NCBI GenBank assembly: GCA_030834365.1
Contig: JAURFJ010000042.1
Span: 1 to 11,052, forward strand
Source: Flavobacteriaceae bacterium
GTDB taxonomy: Bacteria > Bacteroidota > Bacteroidia > Flavobacteriales > Flavobacteriaceae
Direction: 5' to 3'
DNA length: 11,052 bases
The translations under genes and the position numbers were made by a program. Positions 1 through 6,788 of the stretch are shown here, in pieces. Every line of letters starts with the position of its first letter. Within the stretch, counting starts at the first letter, position 1. Under the pieces are notes generated by a model. It did no database searches and was not told the origin of the DNA. It was given only the letters and a program-made list of their open reading frames with translations.

Positions 1-344
1 TCTAGACGGCCTTGAGCAATTTCGGCTTGATAAGGGGTGTAGGCCGTATACCATCCTGGATTTTCAAGAATATTGCGCTTAATAACCGATGGTAATATGG
101 TTTCGTGGTAACCCAAACCAATAAATTGTCTGTACACCTCATTAGTGTCAGCCAATTCTTGAAGGTGATCTAGAACCTCTGATTCGCTCATGGGTGAGGG
201 TAAATCCATAGGTTTACCTAATCTAATGTCGGCCGGTATAGTCTCAGCGATCAACTGCTCAAGGGAGTCTGCATTGATCTGTTTCAGCATTATAGAGAGG
301 TCTGAAGCGCTAATTCCGATGTGACGATCTGCGAATGTTTTCAT
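1..344 (-). CDS. gcvP: Glycine dehydrogenase (decarboxylating), P protein, N-terminal part
   Basis: Partial gene: the window edge cuts it after 114 codons. The P protein is the pyridoxal-phosphate enzyme of the cytoplasmic glycine cleavage system; it decarboxylates glycine and passes the aminomethyl group to the lipoyl arm of GcvH. Reading the minus strand from the ATG at 344 gives MKTFADRHIGIS at the start, matching the 'F..RHIG' opening of GcvP. Later come 'FIGLGYHETILPSVIKRNI' and 'ENPGWYTAYTPYQAEIAQGR', both hallmark N-terminal blocks of the family. The PLP lysine lies beyond the window. The only other nearby ATG upstream is out of frame, so 344 is the natural start. A TAnnTTTG element sits 24 bp upstream. 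It is divergent from the membrane protein at 468. I see no damage in the visible part. The identification is firm; the full length (usually about 950 residues) cannot be seen. Confidence 0.96.
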   Translation of the reverse strand, partial: MKTFADRHIGISASDLSIMLKQINADSLEQLIAETIPADIRLGKPMDLPSPMSESEVLDHLQELADTNEVYRQFIGLGYHETILPSVIKRNILENPGWYTAYTPYQAEIAQGRL

Positions 345-368
345 GGTAAATGGGCATAAACAAGAGCA

Positions 369-376
369 CAAAATTA
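369..376 (-). promoter_or_regulatory. Putative -7 promoter element for gcvP
   Basis: Minus-strand TAATTTTG matches the Bacteroidetes -7 consensus TAnnTTTG at all fixed positions. It lies 24 bp before the gcvP ATG, which leaves room for a leader of roughly 20 nt. I do not see a clear -33 TTTG at the expected distance. The call rests on motif and position only. Confidence 0.45.
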
Positions 377-449
377 TAGATTTACGCGCTGAGGTTAACG
401 CTGTTGAAGGCCTATTTTAGGGCATTTATCAAAAAGTGTTAAGAAGTTT

Positions 450-457
450 TATTTTTG
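450..457 (+). promoter_or_regulatory. Putative -7 promoter element for the UbiA-like gene
   Basis: TATTTTTG matches TAnnTTTG. It ends 10 bp before the GTG codon at 468. A transcript starting a few bases downstream would have almost no leader for that GTG, or about 45 nt for the alternative ATG at 507, so this element bears on the start choice. The surrounding sequence is T-rich, so a chance match is possible. Confidence 0.35.
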
Positions 458-467
458 TTTAAGAGCA

Positions 468-1277
468 GTGTCTTCAAAGTGGTTAGACTTTTATTTGAAA
501 TCGAGTATGCACGTGGCATTGGCCGTGGTTGCTTTGGCTAGCTCGAATGCCTTTTACTTAAACAAACAAGTCTCTCTTGAGTACGTTATCTGGCTATTTT
601 CTGCAACTCTTCTGTTTTATAATTCCTTAAAGTATTTTCAACCGCTTCTCACTAATAAGATTCGCAGCAAGCGCCTTCGGACGGCCCTAGTTTTGATTAC
701 CCTAGTCGCCGCCTTGGTATGTCTGTTTTTGTTTCAGACCTTTTCTACTGCACAATATGCGTTAACGGGAATTGCTCTAGCACTGGGTTCTAGCTATGTC
801 CTCTCTCCAAACGCGCTGTTTTCGCGCGAGAATGGATTACTGAAAACCCTTACGGTCGCTTTGGTTTGGGCTATAGTTACCGTATTGATGCCGAACAATA
901 GCTGGGTAGATATAGGTGCAACTACTTGGCTGCAGTTTGTGGCGACTATCTTCTGGGTTTTAGCCTTGATGCTTCCGTTCGAACTGAAAGATGCTGCTCT
1001 TGATCGATTGACCTATAGAACTATAGTTCAGCAATTAGGACCCAATAAAAGTCATTACCTGGCTCAGTTATTCTTAGCCTTATGGTTTATTGGTATGCTG
1101 GTGTTACGCTTGCGGTTAGACCAGTATTTAGCCTTGATTTCAACCTATGCAATCTCCGCTGTATTTATACGGATAGGCATGTTTAAAGCTCGGGATTTTT
1201 TTGTGGTATTTTGGGTAGAGGCTCTTCCTGTGATTGGCCTAATCGCTTATGTGGGTTTTTACTTATGGTTTAAGTGA
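468..1277 (+). CDS. UbiA-like prenyltransferase family membrane protein
   Basis: A 269-residue, very hydrophobic protein with about eight or nine likely membrane segments. The segment 'LPFELKDAALDRLTYRTIVQQLG' (residues 169-191) resembles the second Asp-rich motif region of UbiA-type prenyltransferases as found in Bacteroidota (PFEIRD...D...TIPQ.LG); D175 and D179 would be the metal-binding aspartates. The first Asp-rich motif expected near residues 50-58 reads YNSLKYF, without its aspartates, so classical Mg-prenyl-diphosphate chemistry is doubtful. The family joins polyprenyl chains to aromatic or other acceptors in the membrane; substrate and activity here are unknown. The start is uncertain: GTG at 468 gives the longest frame and includes 'WLDFYLKSSMHVA', which looks like a genuine family N-terminus, while ATG at 507 would remove 13 residues. 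The 3' end overlaps convergent purE by 15 bp. Confidence 0.75.
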   Translation: MSSKWLDFYLKSSMHVALAVVALASSNAFYLNKQVSLEYVIWLFSATLLFYNSLKYFQPLLTNKIRSKRLRTALVLITLVAALVCLFLFQTFSTAQYALTGIALALGSSYVLSPNALFSRENGLLKTLTVALVWAIVTVLMPNNSWVDIGATTWLQFVATIFWVLALMLPFELKDAALDRLTYRTIVQQLGPNKSHYLAQLFLALWFIGMLVLRLRLDQYLALISTYAISAVFIRIGMFKARDFFVVFWVEALPVIGLIAYVGFYLWFK

Positions 1278-1748
1278 GCGAGCGCTTTCTTCAACCTTCG
1301 CTTTTAGTGCTTCCTTAAAGGCGATTAGCTTTTCCAAGAGTACTCCATCGCTGCAGGCGAGTATTTGAGTGGCGAGAATTCCCGCATTCTTTGCTCCATC
1401 TAGGGCCACGGTCGCAACAGGCACGCCTGCTGGCATTTGAAGGATGGAGAGTACCGAATCCCATCCGTCTATAGAATTTCTGCTTTTTACCGGAACCCCG
1501 ATAACGGGCAGTGGGCTTATAGAGGCCACCATTCCTGGAAGATGGGCTGCTCCTCCCGCTCCCGCGATGATCACCTTTATATCTTTAAGATGCGCCTCCT
1601 TGGCAAATGCGACCATTTTTTCTGGTGTGCGATGGGCCGAAACAATATCGATACTGACCTCGATTTCAAACGATTGAAGGATGTCAATGGCCTCTTGCAT
1701 GACGCTGAGATCACTTGCGCTACCCATTATGACGGCTACTTTACCCAT
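1263..1748 (-). CDS. purE: N5-carboxyaminoimidazole ribonucleotide mutase (class I PurE)
   Basis: This 161-residue protein has the normal length for class I PurE, the cytoplasmic enzyme that converts N5-CAIR, the product of PurK, into CAIR in de novo purine synthesis. Visible signatures are GSASD (residues 9-13), SAHRTP (37-42, with the catalytic-region His) and GAGGAAHLPGM (63-73), which together form the nucleotide and CO2-transfer pocket. Its ATG lies inside the end of purK (8-bp overlap), so the pair is translationally coupled and presumably made in matched amounts. The presence of purK indicates the two-step N5-CAIR mutase route rather than the class II AIR carboxylase. The stop codon overlaps the end of the convergent membrane-protein gene by 15 bp. 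I see nothing abnormal. Confidence 0.97.
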   Translation of the reverse strand: MGKVAVIMGSASDLSVMQEAIDILQSFEIEVSIDIVSAHRTPEKMVAFAKEAHLKDIKVIIAGAGGAAHLPGMVASISPLPVIGVPVKSRNSIDGWDSVLSILQMPAGVPVATVALDGAKNAGILATQILACSDGVLLEKLIAFKEALKAKVEESARSLKP

Positions 1749-2886
1749 GGCTTTTAACGATAAGAGATTCTTTTACTGTTTTTGCTTTTTGGTAGGCTGA
1801 AGCGCGATCGGTATCAACCACGGTTACGTGCCCCATCTTTCGAAACGGGCGCGTCTCCGTTTTTCCGTAAATATGAACCGATACGCCTTTCATGGCCAGA
1901 ACGGTATTTATGTTTTCATAGACCACCGGACCGTGGTACGATTCGGCTCCGACCAAGTTAACCATAATTCCGATTGCCTTAGAATCTGTGTTGCCCAGTG
2001 GAAGGCCTAATATGGCTCTTAAGTGCTGCTCAAATTGGTTGGTGTAACTGGCCTCTATACTGTAATGTCCGCTGTTGTGTGGTCTAGGCGCGACTTCATT
2101 GACTAAAATGTTCTGTTCTTTATCTAGAAAAAGTTCAACCGCAAGCAGACCGGTAATTTGTAATTGAGTGGCCACCATTAGGGCGATTTCTTTGGCTTTT
2201 TTAGCCAAATGCTCCGGGATGGCTGCCGGGCATACGACGTATTCTACCTGATTGGCAGTCGGGTGAAAATCCATTTGGACCACGGGGTAGGTGGTGACAT
2301 CTCCCTGTTCGTTGCGAGCGACGATAACCGCGAGTTCGTGGTCGAAGTCAACTTTTTCCTCAATAAGGCATGAGGTATCGGGCAGTGCATGCAGGTCTTC
2401 AGTACTCTTAAGTATTTGAACACCTTTACCGTCGTATCCGAATTCGGCACTCTTCCACACGCATGGAAAGTGGATAGTGTCATTTAAAAGAGCCTCCTTA
2501 GATTCGTAAGTTTTAAAAGGGGAGGTTGGGATACCGTGTTTTACGTAGAAGTTTTTCTGAAGACTTTTGTTGCGAATGACTTCAAGAGCTTCTGGCTCTG
2601 GAAACACCTTAACACCTTGTTTTTTCAGGGTTTTTAGGGCCTCTACATTGACGTTTTCTATCTCGATGGTCAGTACATCTAAACCTTGGCCGAACGAAAC
2701 CACCGTATCGTAGTCTAGCAGATCGCCTTGAATAAACTCATTACAGCTCATCCGGCAGGGGGCATCAGCAGCTTGGTCTAAAACTTTAGTATAGACGTCC
2801 CATTTTCGGGTTTCGTAGAGCAACATTTTTCCGAGTTGCCCTCCTCCGAGAATTCCTAGTCGAAAATTTGATGTGAAATACTGCAT
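1741..2886 (-). CDS. purK: 5-(carboxyamino)imidazole ribonucleotide synthase
   Basis: PurK is an ATP-grasp ligase that carboxylates AIR with bicarbonate and ATP to give N5-CAIR for PurE. The 381 residues fit the family. In order: an N-terminal pre-ATP-grasp fold with the glycine loop LGGGQLGKM (residues 13-21), an ATP-grasp core with YDGKG (151-155) and the acidic/Asn metal-binding block NEVAPRPHNSGH (263-274), then a C-terminal domain with RPFRKMGHVTV (346-356). The ATG at 2886 gives a short leader before the FRLGILGGG strand, as usual. The gene is first in a purK-purE operon (8-bp overlap) and divergent from hpt across a 71-bp gap. A good TAnnTTTG element lies 17 bp upstream. The gene appears intact. 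Confidence 0.97.
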   Translation of the reverse strand: MQYFTSNFRLGILGGGQLGKMLLYETRKWDVYTKVLDQAADAPCRMSCNEFIQGDLLDYDTVVSFGQGLDVLTIEIENVNVEALKTLKKQGVKVFPEPEALEVIRNKSLQKNFYVKHGIPTSPFKTYESKEALLNDTIHFPCVWKSAEFGYDGKGVQILKSTEDLHALPDTSCLIEEKVDFDHELAVIVARNEQGDVTTYPVVQMDFHPTANQVEYVVCPAAIPEHLAKKAKEIALMVATQLQITGLLAVELFLDKEQNILVNEVAPRPHNSGHYSIEASYTNQFEQHLRAILGLPLGNTDSKAIGIMVNLVGAESYHGPVVYENINTVLAMKGVSVHIYGKTETRPFRKMGHVTVVDTDRASAYQKAKTVKESLIVKSHG

Positions 2887-2903
2887 AGAATCAACTGATA
2901 GGG

Positions 2904-2911
2904 CAAAAGTA
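2904..2911 (-). promoter_or_regulatory. Putative -7 promoter element for purK-purE
   Basis: Minus-strand TACTTTTG is a full match to TAnnTTTG and ends 17 bp before the purK ATG. It is the best-placed promoter candidate in the purK/hpt gap. No convincing -33 TTTG is visible, though a TTAAAG lies about 22 bp upstream. Confidence 0.5.
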
Positions 2912-2913
2912 GC

Positions 2914-2929
2914 ACAATTCTAAAATTGT
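2914..2929. promoter_or_regulatory. Inverted repeat between divergent purK and hpt promoters
   Basis: ACAATT (2914-2919) and AATTGT (2924-2929) form a perfect 6-bp inverted repeat around a 4-bp spacer. It lies immediately upstream of the minus-strand -7 candidate at 2904-2911 and touches the plus-strand candidate at 2929-2936, so a bound dimer could affect both purine transcripts. It does not resemble the E. coli PurR operator or the B. subtilis PurBox. An AT-rich repeat this short can arise by chance, so the operator role is a guess from position. Confidence 0.25.
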
Positions 2930-2936
2930 ATCTTTA
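2929..2936 (+). promoter_or_regulatory. Putative -7 promoter element for hpt-adk-obgE
   Basis: TATCTTTA matches TAnnTTTG except for the last base and ends 21 bp before the hpt ATG. It is the only reasonable plus-strand candidate in the gap. No clear -33 element is seen. Confidence 0.3.
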
Positions 2937-2957
2937 ACGCCTCAATTCAATGACCGT

Positions 2958-3488
2958 ATGCGTCTTCTCGATAAAGATTTTGAACTTTTTGTTACCCAGC
3001 AAGAAATCGAGTCGGCTATTGCGCGAATAGCTCAAGAAATTAGCCGTGATTACGGCGAGAAGTGCCCGCTATTTGTGGGTGTTTTAAATGGGTGTTTTCG
3101 CTTTTCAGGTGAGTTTTTTAAGCACTATAACGGGGCCTGTGAAGTAAGCTTCGTAAAGATGGCTTCTTACCAAGGGCTAACTTCTACGGGTATTGTAGAG
3201 ACTCTTTTAGATTTCTCGGCTCCGGTAGACGGAAGAGATATTGTTATCCTCGAAGACATTGTGGACTCTGGTCGTACCTTGCAACAACTGGTAAATCACT
3301 TCGCCGATAAAAATATCAATAGCTTTGAGATTGCCACACTTTTTTACAAGCCCGCCGCATACACTAAAGAGTATGAGGTGGCCTACAAGGGTATTGAGTT
3401 GCCCAACGAGTTTGTGGTTGGTTATGGCTTAGATTACAATGAACGCGGACGTGAACTCAACGACTTATACATACTAACCTCTAGATGA
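2958..3488 (+). CDS. hpt: Hypoxanthine phosphoribosyltransferase
   Basis: A 176-residue type I phosphoribosyltransferase that salvages hypoxanthine (and probably guanine) with PRPP to give IMP or GMP in the cytoplasm. The PRPP-binding loop VILEDIVDSGRTL is at residues 96-108, with the acidic pair E99-D100 and the DSGRT phosphate loop. The flexible-loop SY pair is in MASYQG (68-73), GVLNGC (41-46) is the N-terminal substrate loop, and FVVGYGLDYNERGR (152-165) is the C-terminal purine-binding region typical of HPRTs. The length is usual. The ATG at 2958 is preferred because the ATG at 2950 is out of frame. The stop codon overlaps adk as ATGA, which points to translational coupling. Together with adk downstream and purK-purE divergent, the region is a purine hub. 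Confidence 0.95.
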   Translation: MRLLDKDFELFVTQQEIESAIARIAQEISRDYGEKCPLFVGVLNGCFRFSGEFFKHYNGACEVSFVKMASYQGLTSTGIVETLLDFSAPVDGRDIVILEDIVDSGRTLQQLVNHFADKNINSFEIATLFYKPAAYTKEYEVAYKGIELPNEFVVGYGLDYNERGRELNDLYILTSR

Positions 3489-4057
3489 AAAATATAGTAT
3501 TATTCGGCAAGCCTGGTGCAGGAAAGGGTACTCAGGCGGCTATTTTGAAAGAAACCTTTGAGTTGGTGCACATTTCTACTGGGGATGTGTTTAGGGCAAA
3601 TATTAAAGGAAATACTCCTTTAGGTGTCTTGGCTCAAACCTATATGGACAAGGGCGAGTTAGTTCCTGACACCGTAACAGTAGATATGTTGAGTGCAGAG
3701 GTGGCCAAGAACCCCAATGCCAAGGGCTTTATTTTTGATGGATTTCCGCGAACAGTGGCTCAGGCCGAAGCGCTAGATGCCCTGTTAGAAGAAAAGTCGA
3801 TGAAGGTTAACGCTACCATTGGTTTGGTCGCTGACGATGAAATACTTATTGAGCGCCTTTTAGAGCGCGGAAAGAGCAGCGGAAGAACCGACGACACCGA
3901 TGCCGATAAAATTCGAACGCGTTTTGAGGAGTACAATGAGAAAACGGCCCCGCTTGTCGCCTATTACAGCGCTCAAGGCAAGTACGAAGAGGTGAACGGC
4001 ATAGGTGAGATCGAGTCTATAAGCGCACAACTTTCGGGTATTATAGAACGCTTATGA
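3485..4057 (+). CDS. adk: Adenylate kinase, short form
   Basis: Adenylate kinase interconverts ATP + AMP and 2 ADP in the cytoplasm. The 190 residues begin with the P-loop GKPGAGKGTQ (8-17), followed by the AMP-binding STGD (31-34) and FDGFPRT (84-90), and then RGKSSGRTDD (128-137). The segment between the two arginines there is only a few residues, so this is the short-LID form without the zinc-finger-like insertion of about 27 residues, as in other Bacteroidota and eukaryotic AK1. The gene overlaps hpt upstream and obgE downstream by 4 bp each (ATGA), so all three are probably translated from one mRNA with reinitiation. The sequence is intact and has no unusual features. Confidence 0.97.
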   Translation: MKNIVLFGKPGAGKGTQAAILKETFELVHISTGDVFRANIKGNTPLGVLAQTYMDKGELVPDTVTVDMLSAEVAKNPNAKGFIFDGFPRTVAQAEALDALLEEKSMKVNATIGLVADDEILIERLLERGKSSGRTDDTDADKIRTRFEEYNEKTAPLVAYYSAQGKYEEVNGIGEIESISAQLSGIIERL

Positions 4058-5055
4058 CCGAAGGTAATTTTGTCGATTATGTAAAAATCCACGTAGCCTC
4101 TGGTAATGGTGGAAAGGGCTCTACCCACCTTCATCGCGAAAAGTATGTGGCCAAAGGTGGGCCAGACGGAGGAGATGGAGGCCGAGGTGGGCACGTAATT
4201 CTTCAAACCGACCCCAACCTGTGGACATTAGTCTCGTTTAAATTCAAACAGCACTACAAGGCAGGGCACGGAGAGCACGGCAGCAAGAATCGTTCAACCG
4301 GGGCTGATGGTGAGGATGTATTTGTTCCTGTTCCGTTCGGAACGGTAGTGCGCGATGCGGATACCAATGAGGTACTTGCAGAACTCACAGAAGAGAATCA
4401 GCAGTTTTGTGTAGCTGAAGGGGGCATGGGTGGTCGTGGAAACTGGCACTTTAAAACGGCCACTAATCAAACTCCACGCTACGCGCAACCGGGAATTCCG
4501 GGCTATGAAAAGCAAATCTTACTCGAATTAAAGGTCTTGGCTGAAGTGGGTTTAGTGGGGTTTCCAAATGCCGGAAAATCCACGCTTTTGTCTGTACTCA
4601 CCTCCGCTAAACCAAAGATTGCAGACTATCCGTTTACCACCCTAAAGCCCAACTTGGGAATTGTGGCTTACCGCGATTTTAGGAGTTTTGTGCTTGCAGA
4701 TATTCCGGGAATTATAGAAGGGGCCTCAGAAGGGAAGGGGCTCGGGCACTACTTCTTGCGGCACATTGAACGCAATTCGATCTTGCTATTTGTTATTGCC
4801 GCTGATAGCGACGACATTGTCTCTGAATACAACATTCTGCTGAACGAGTTGCGCAAGTACAATCCTGAATTGTTAGATAAGAGGCAGGTAATCGCCATTT
4901 CTAAAAGCGACTTGCTGGATCAGGAACTCAAAGAAGAGATGGCAGCGAGCATTAGTCAAGAGTTTAAAGAAATTCCTCACCTCTTTATCTCCTCTGTGGC
5001 TCAGCAAAACCTAGTAGAACTCAAGGATCTGCTTTGGACTGAGCTCACGAACTAA
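4054..5055 (+). CDS. obgE: Obg/CgtA family GTPase
   Basis: A 333-residue Obg GTPase, essential in most bacteria, which binds the 50S ribosomal subunit during late assembly and is linked to the stringent response. The N-terminal glycine-rich Obg fold spans about residues 1-158 (GNGGKGS, KGGPDGGDGGRGG, GGMGGRGN). The G domain follows: G1 GFPNAGKS (169-176), switch I TT (195-196), G3 DIPG (216-219), G4 SKSD (283-286, a Ser variant of NKxD) and G5 SSV (313-315). There is no OCT C-terminal extension, so it is the shorter form common in this phylum. It starts inside the adk stop codon (ATGA) and ends 6 bp from the convergent cupin gene, with no room for a conventional terminator hairpin between them. 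Confidence 0.97.
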   Translation: MTEGNFVDYVKIHVASGNGGKGSTHLHREKYVAKGGPDGGDGGRGGHVILQTDPNLWTLVSFKFKQHYKAGHGEHGSKNRSTGADGEDVFVPVPFGTVVRDADTNEVLAELTEENQQFCVAEGGMGGRGNWHFKTATNQTPRYAQPGIPGYEKQILLELKVLAEVGLVGFPNAGKSTLLSVLTSAKPKIADYPFTTLKPNLGIVAYRDFRSFVLADIPGIIEGASEGKGLGHYFLRHIERNSILLFVIAADSDDIVSEYNILLNELRKYNPELLDKRQVIAISKSDLLDQELKEEMAASISQEFKEIPHLFISSVAQQNLVELKDLLWTELTN

Positions 5056-5061
5056 GAAGGT

Positions 5062-5382
5062 CTATCGGTATTCTTCGCGAACCGGAGTGAACACATCCAT
5101 AAGGACGCAGTCGGTAATGGCCTTTCCATAATGCCATTGATTAGACGGGATACACACGATCTCTCCGGCTTCGCAGATGCGCTTTTCACCTTCCACTTCA
5201 AACTCGAACCTTCCTGAAACCACATGCATCATTTGTTCGTGCACATGTTGGTGTCTGGGTACTTCGGCACCTGCATCGATCATCCAAAAAGCCCATGAAA
5301 GGCTGTCGCCGTGAACGAACTTACCCTTCACTCCTGGGAAAAAACTTTTTGCCTCTATGGCGTTTAGATTTGAGTGTAGCAT
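5062..5382 (-). CDS. Small single-domain cupin protein
   Basis: A 106-residue single cupin barrel. The first cupin motif is PRHQHVHEQMMHVVSG (42-57), with H44 and H46 (and Q50 or E49) as likely metal ligands; the second is AGEIVCIPSNQWHYG (72-86), with H84. Such proteins bind Fe, Mn, Ni or Zn and act as small dioxygenases, isomerases or sensors, but the specific reaction cannot be read from the sequence. There is no signal peptide, so it is cytoplasmic. The ATG at 5382 begins with MLHSNLNAIEAKSFFPGVKGKFVHGDS, the usual leader strand of 'cupin_2' proteins. It is convergent with obgE and divergent from the Mpl-like gene, so it is probably a single-gene transcript. A weak TACCTTTC box lies 34 bp upstream. 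Confidence 0.85.
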   Translation of the reverse strand: MLHSNLNAIEAKSFFPGVKGKFVHGDSLSWAFWMIDAGAEVPRHQHVHEQMMHVVSGRFEFEVEGEKRICEAGEIVCIPSNQWHYGKAITDCVLMDVFTPVREEYR

Positions 5383-5416
5383 ACGCGAACTAATTTGTAA
5401 TTTGACCTTCAGACTC

Positions 5417-5424
5417 GAAAGGTA
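5417..5424 (-). promoter_or_regulatory. Weak -7-like element for the cupin gene
   Basis: Minus-strand TACCTTTC matches TAnnTTTG except for the last base, 34 bp before the cupin ATG. It is a weak call, based only on being the best match in the short gap. Confidence 0.2.
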
Positions 5425-5429
5425 GCGCT

Positions 5430-5437
5430 TATTTTTG
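5430..5437 (+). promoter_or_regulatory. Putative -7 promoter element for the Mpl-like operon
   Basis: TATTTTTG matches TAnnTTTG and ends only 4 bp before the ATG at 5442. If it is used, transcription would begin at or next to the start codon, giving a leaderless or nearly leaderless mRNA. No Shine-Dalgarno is visible before this ATG, which is consistent with that. Confidence 0.4.
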
Positions 5438-5441
5438 CCTC

Positions 5442-6788
5442 ATGAAATACCACTTTATAGCAATTGGCGGCAGTGCCATGCACAACCTAGCCCTTGCTTT
5501 ACACGATGCCGGGCATCAGATTACTGGAAGCGATGACGCGTTGTATGAGCCTGCGAAATCAAGGCTAGAGCATTCAAACTTAGCACCAAATACACTTGGT
5601 TTTGACGCGAACAATATCCCCGACGATTGTGATGCTGTGATTTTGGGTATGCATGCCAAACCACATAATGTTGAGCTATTGGCTGCTCAAGAAAGAGGTC
5701 TTCGAATTTACTCGTATCCCGAATTTATTTATGAGCAATCTAAGCAGAAGACCCGAGTGGTTATAGCCGGTAGTCATGGAAAAACGACTATTACGTCTAT
5801 GATTCTGCACGTGATGCGCTATCACGACAAAGAGATCGACTATCTCGTGGGGGCTCAGTTAGACGGATTTGACCGAATGGTGAGGTTGAGCGAAGATGCT
5901 GATTTTATATTGATCGAAGGTGATGAGTACCTATCGTCGCCAATTGATAGAAGGCCTAAATTTTTATGGTATCAGCCGAATATTGCTCTTTTAAGCGGAA
6001 TCTCATGGGACCATATCAATGTCTTTCAAACAGAAGAAATCTATGTAGATCAGTTTCGTCAATTTTTAGAAAGCATTGTTCCTGGCGGATCGTTGACCTA
6101 TTATTCCAATGATCCTAAAGTGAAAGACCTAGCTGAGGGTTTAACCATTCCCGCTCGAAAGTTTTCGTATGCAATTGCTGAGCATGAGATTAAGGGAGCG
6201 CAAACGCATCTACTCACTGAAGAAGGTCCGCTGGCCGTTTCTATTTTCGGGTCACACAACATGGCCAATATCGAAGGCGCACGATGGATATGCCAGCAGT
6301 TAGGGGTAGATACCGCAGATTTTTACGAAGCCATCGCCTCGTTTAAGGGAGCCGCAAAACGGCTCGAACCCATTACTTCAAATAAAGCCTTGGTATTCAA
6401 GGACTTTGCACACGCCCCTTCAAAGGTACGTGCCACCTGTGATGCGGTTAAAGCGCAATTCGCGCAATTAAAACTTTACGCATTTCTTGAGCTACATACC
6501 TATAGCTCGCTCACTCCAGAGTTCATAACGAATTACCACGGAGCCCTAAATGGAGCTGAAACTGCGGTGGTTTTATACGATCCAGAGGCAATTGCCTTAA
6601 AGGGAATGCAACCCCTTAGCGAGCCATTTTTGAAGGAGGCTTTCGGAAGAGACGATTTGAAGGTGGTAACCACTAGAGAAGCCTTAATTCAGGAAATTGA
6701 TAGGGTCAATGATAAGGAGTCGGTGATTTTAATGATGAGTTCAGGAAACTTCGCACGCTTTGACTTTGGTTATTTTAAGGGAATATGA
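5442..6788 (+). CDS. mpl: Mpl-like Mur ligase (UDP-MurNAc:tripeptide ligase family)
   Basis: A 448-residue Mur ligase resembling Mpl, which attaches the recycled tripeptide L-Ala-D-Glu-mDAP to UDP-MurNAc with ATP in the cytoplasm. In order: an N-terminal UDP-binding domain (HFIAIGGSAMHNLA, 4-17), an ATP domain with the P-loop GSHGKTT (110-116), EGDEY (159-163), WDH (189-191) and the HNxxN motif (272-276), and a C-terminal ligase domain with FKGAAKRLE (301-309) and DFAHAPSKV (321-329). In Mpl the equivalent of this last motif is DFAHHP; the Ala-Pro-Ser version is what I recall from Bacteroidota. The length matches Mpl and is shorter than MurC. It overlaps the next gene as ATGA. Mpl rather than MurC is favoured by motif wording and by the absence of a surrounding mur/fts cluster; the exact substrate is inferred. 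Confidence 0.88.
   Translation: MKYHFIAIGGSAMHNLALALHDAGHQITGSDDALYEPAKSRLEHSNLAPNTLGFDANNIPDDCDAVILGMHAKPHNVELLAAQERGLRIYSYPEFIYEQSKQKTRVVIAGSHGKTTITSMILHVMRYHDKEIDYLVGAQLDGFDRMVRLSEDADFILIEGDEYLSSPIDRRPKFLWYQPNIALLSGISWDHINVFQTEEIYVDQFRQFLESIVPGGSLTYYSNDPKVKDLAEGLTIPARKFSYAIAEHEIKGAQTHLLTEEGPLAVSIFGSHNMANIEGARWICQQLGVDTADFYEAIASFKGAAKRLEPITSNKALVFKDFAHAPSKVRATCDAVKAQFAQLKLYAFLELHTYSSLTPEFITNYHGALNGAETAVVLYDPEAIALKGMQPLSEPFLKEAFGRDDLKVVTTREALIQEIDRVNDKESVILMMSSGNFARFDFGYFKGI

Noticed and set aside
345..467. A small gene or RNA in the gcvP/UbiA-like gap
   Set aside because: The 123 bases hold two promoter-like boxes but no open frame with a start and ribosome binding site, and no stable hairpin that I could see.
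1437..1757. A 106-codon open frame on the plus strand opposite purE
   Set aside because: It lies wholly antisense to a clearly conserved purE/purK segment, has no recognisable motif and no promoter or ribosome binding site; it is a by-product of the codon pattern.
5042..5070. Bidirectional terminator between obgE and the cupin gene
   Set aside because: Only 6 bp separate the stop codons, and I could not find a GC-rich stem with a T-run across the junction.
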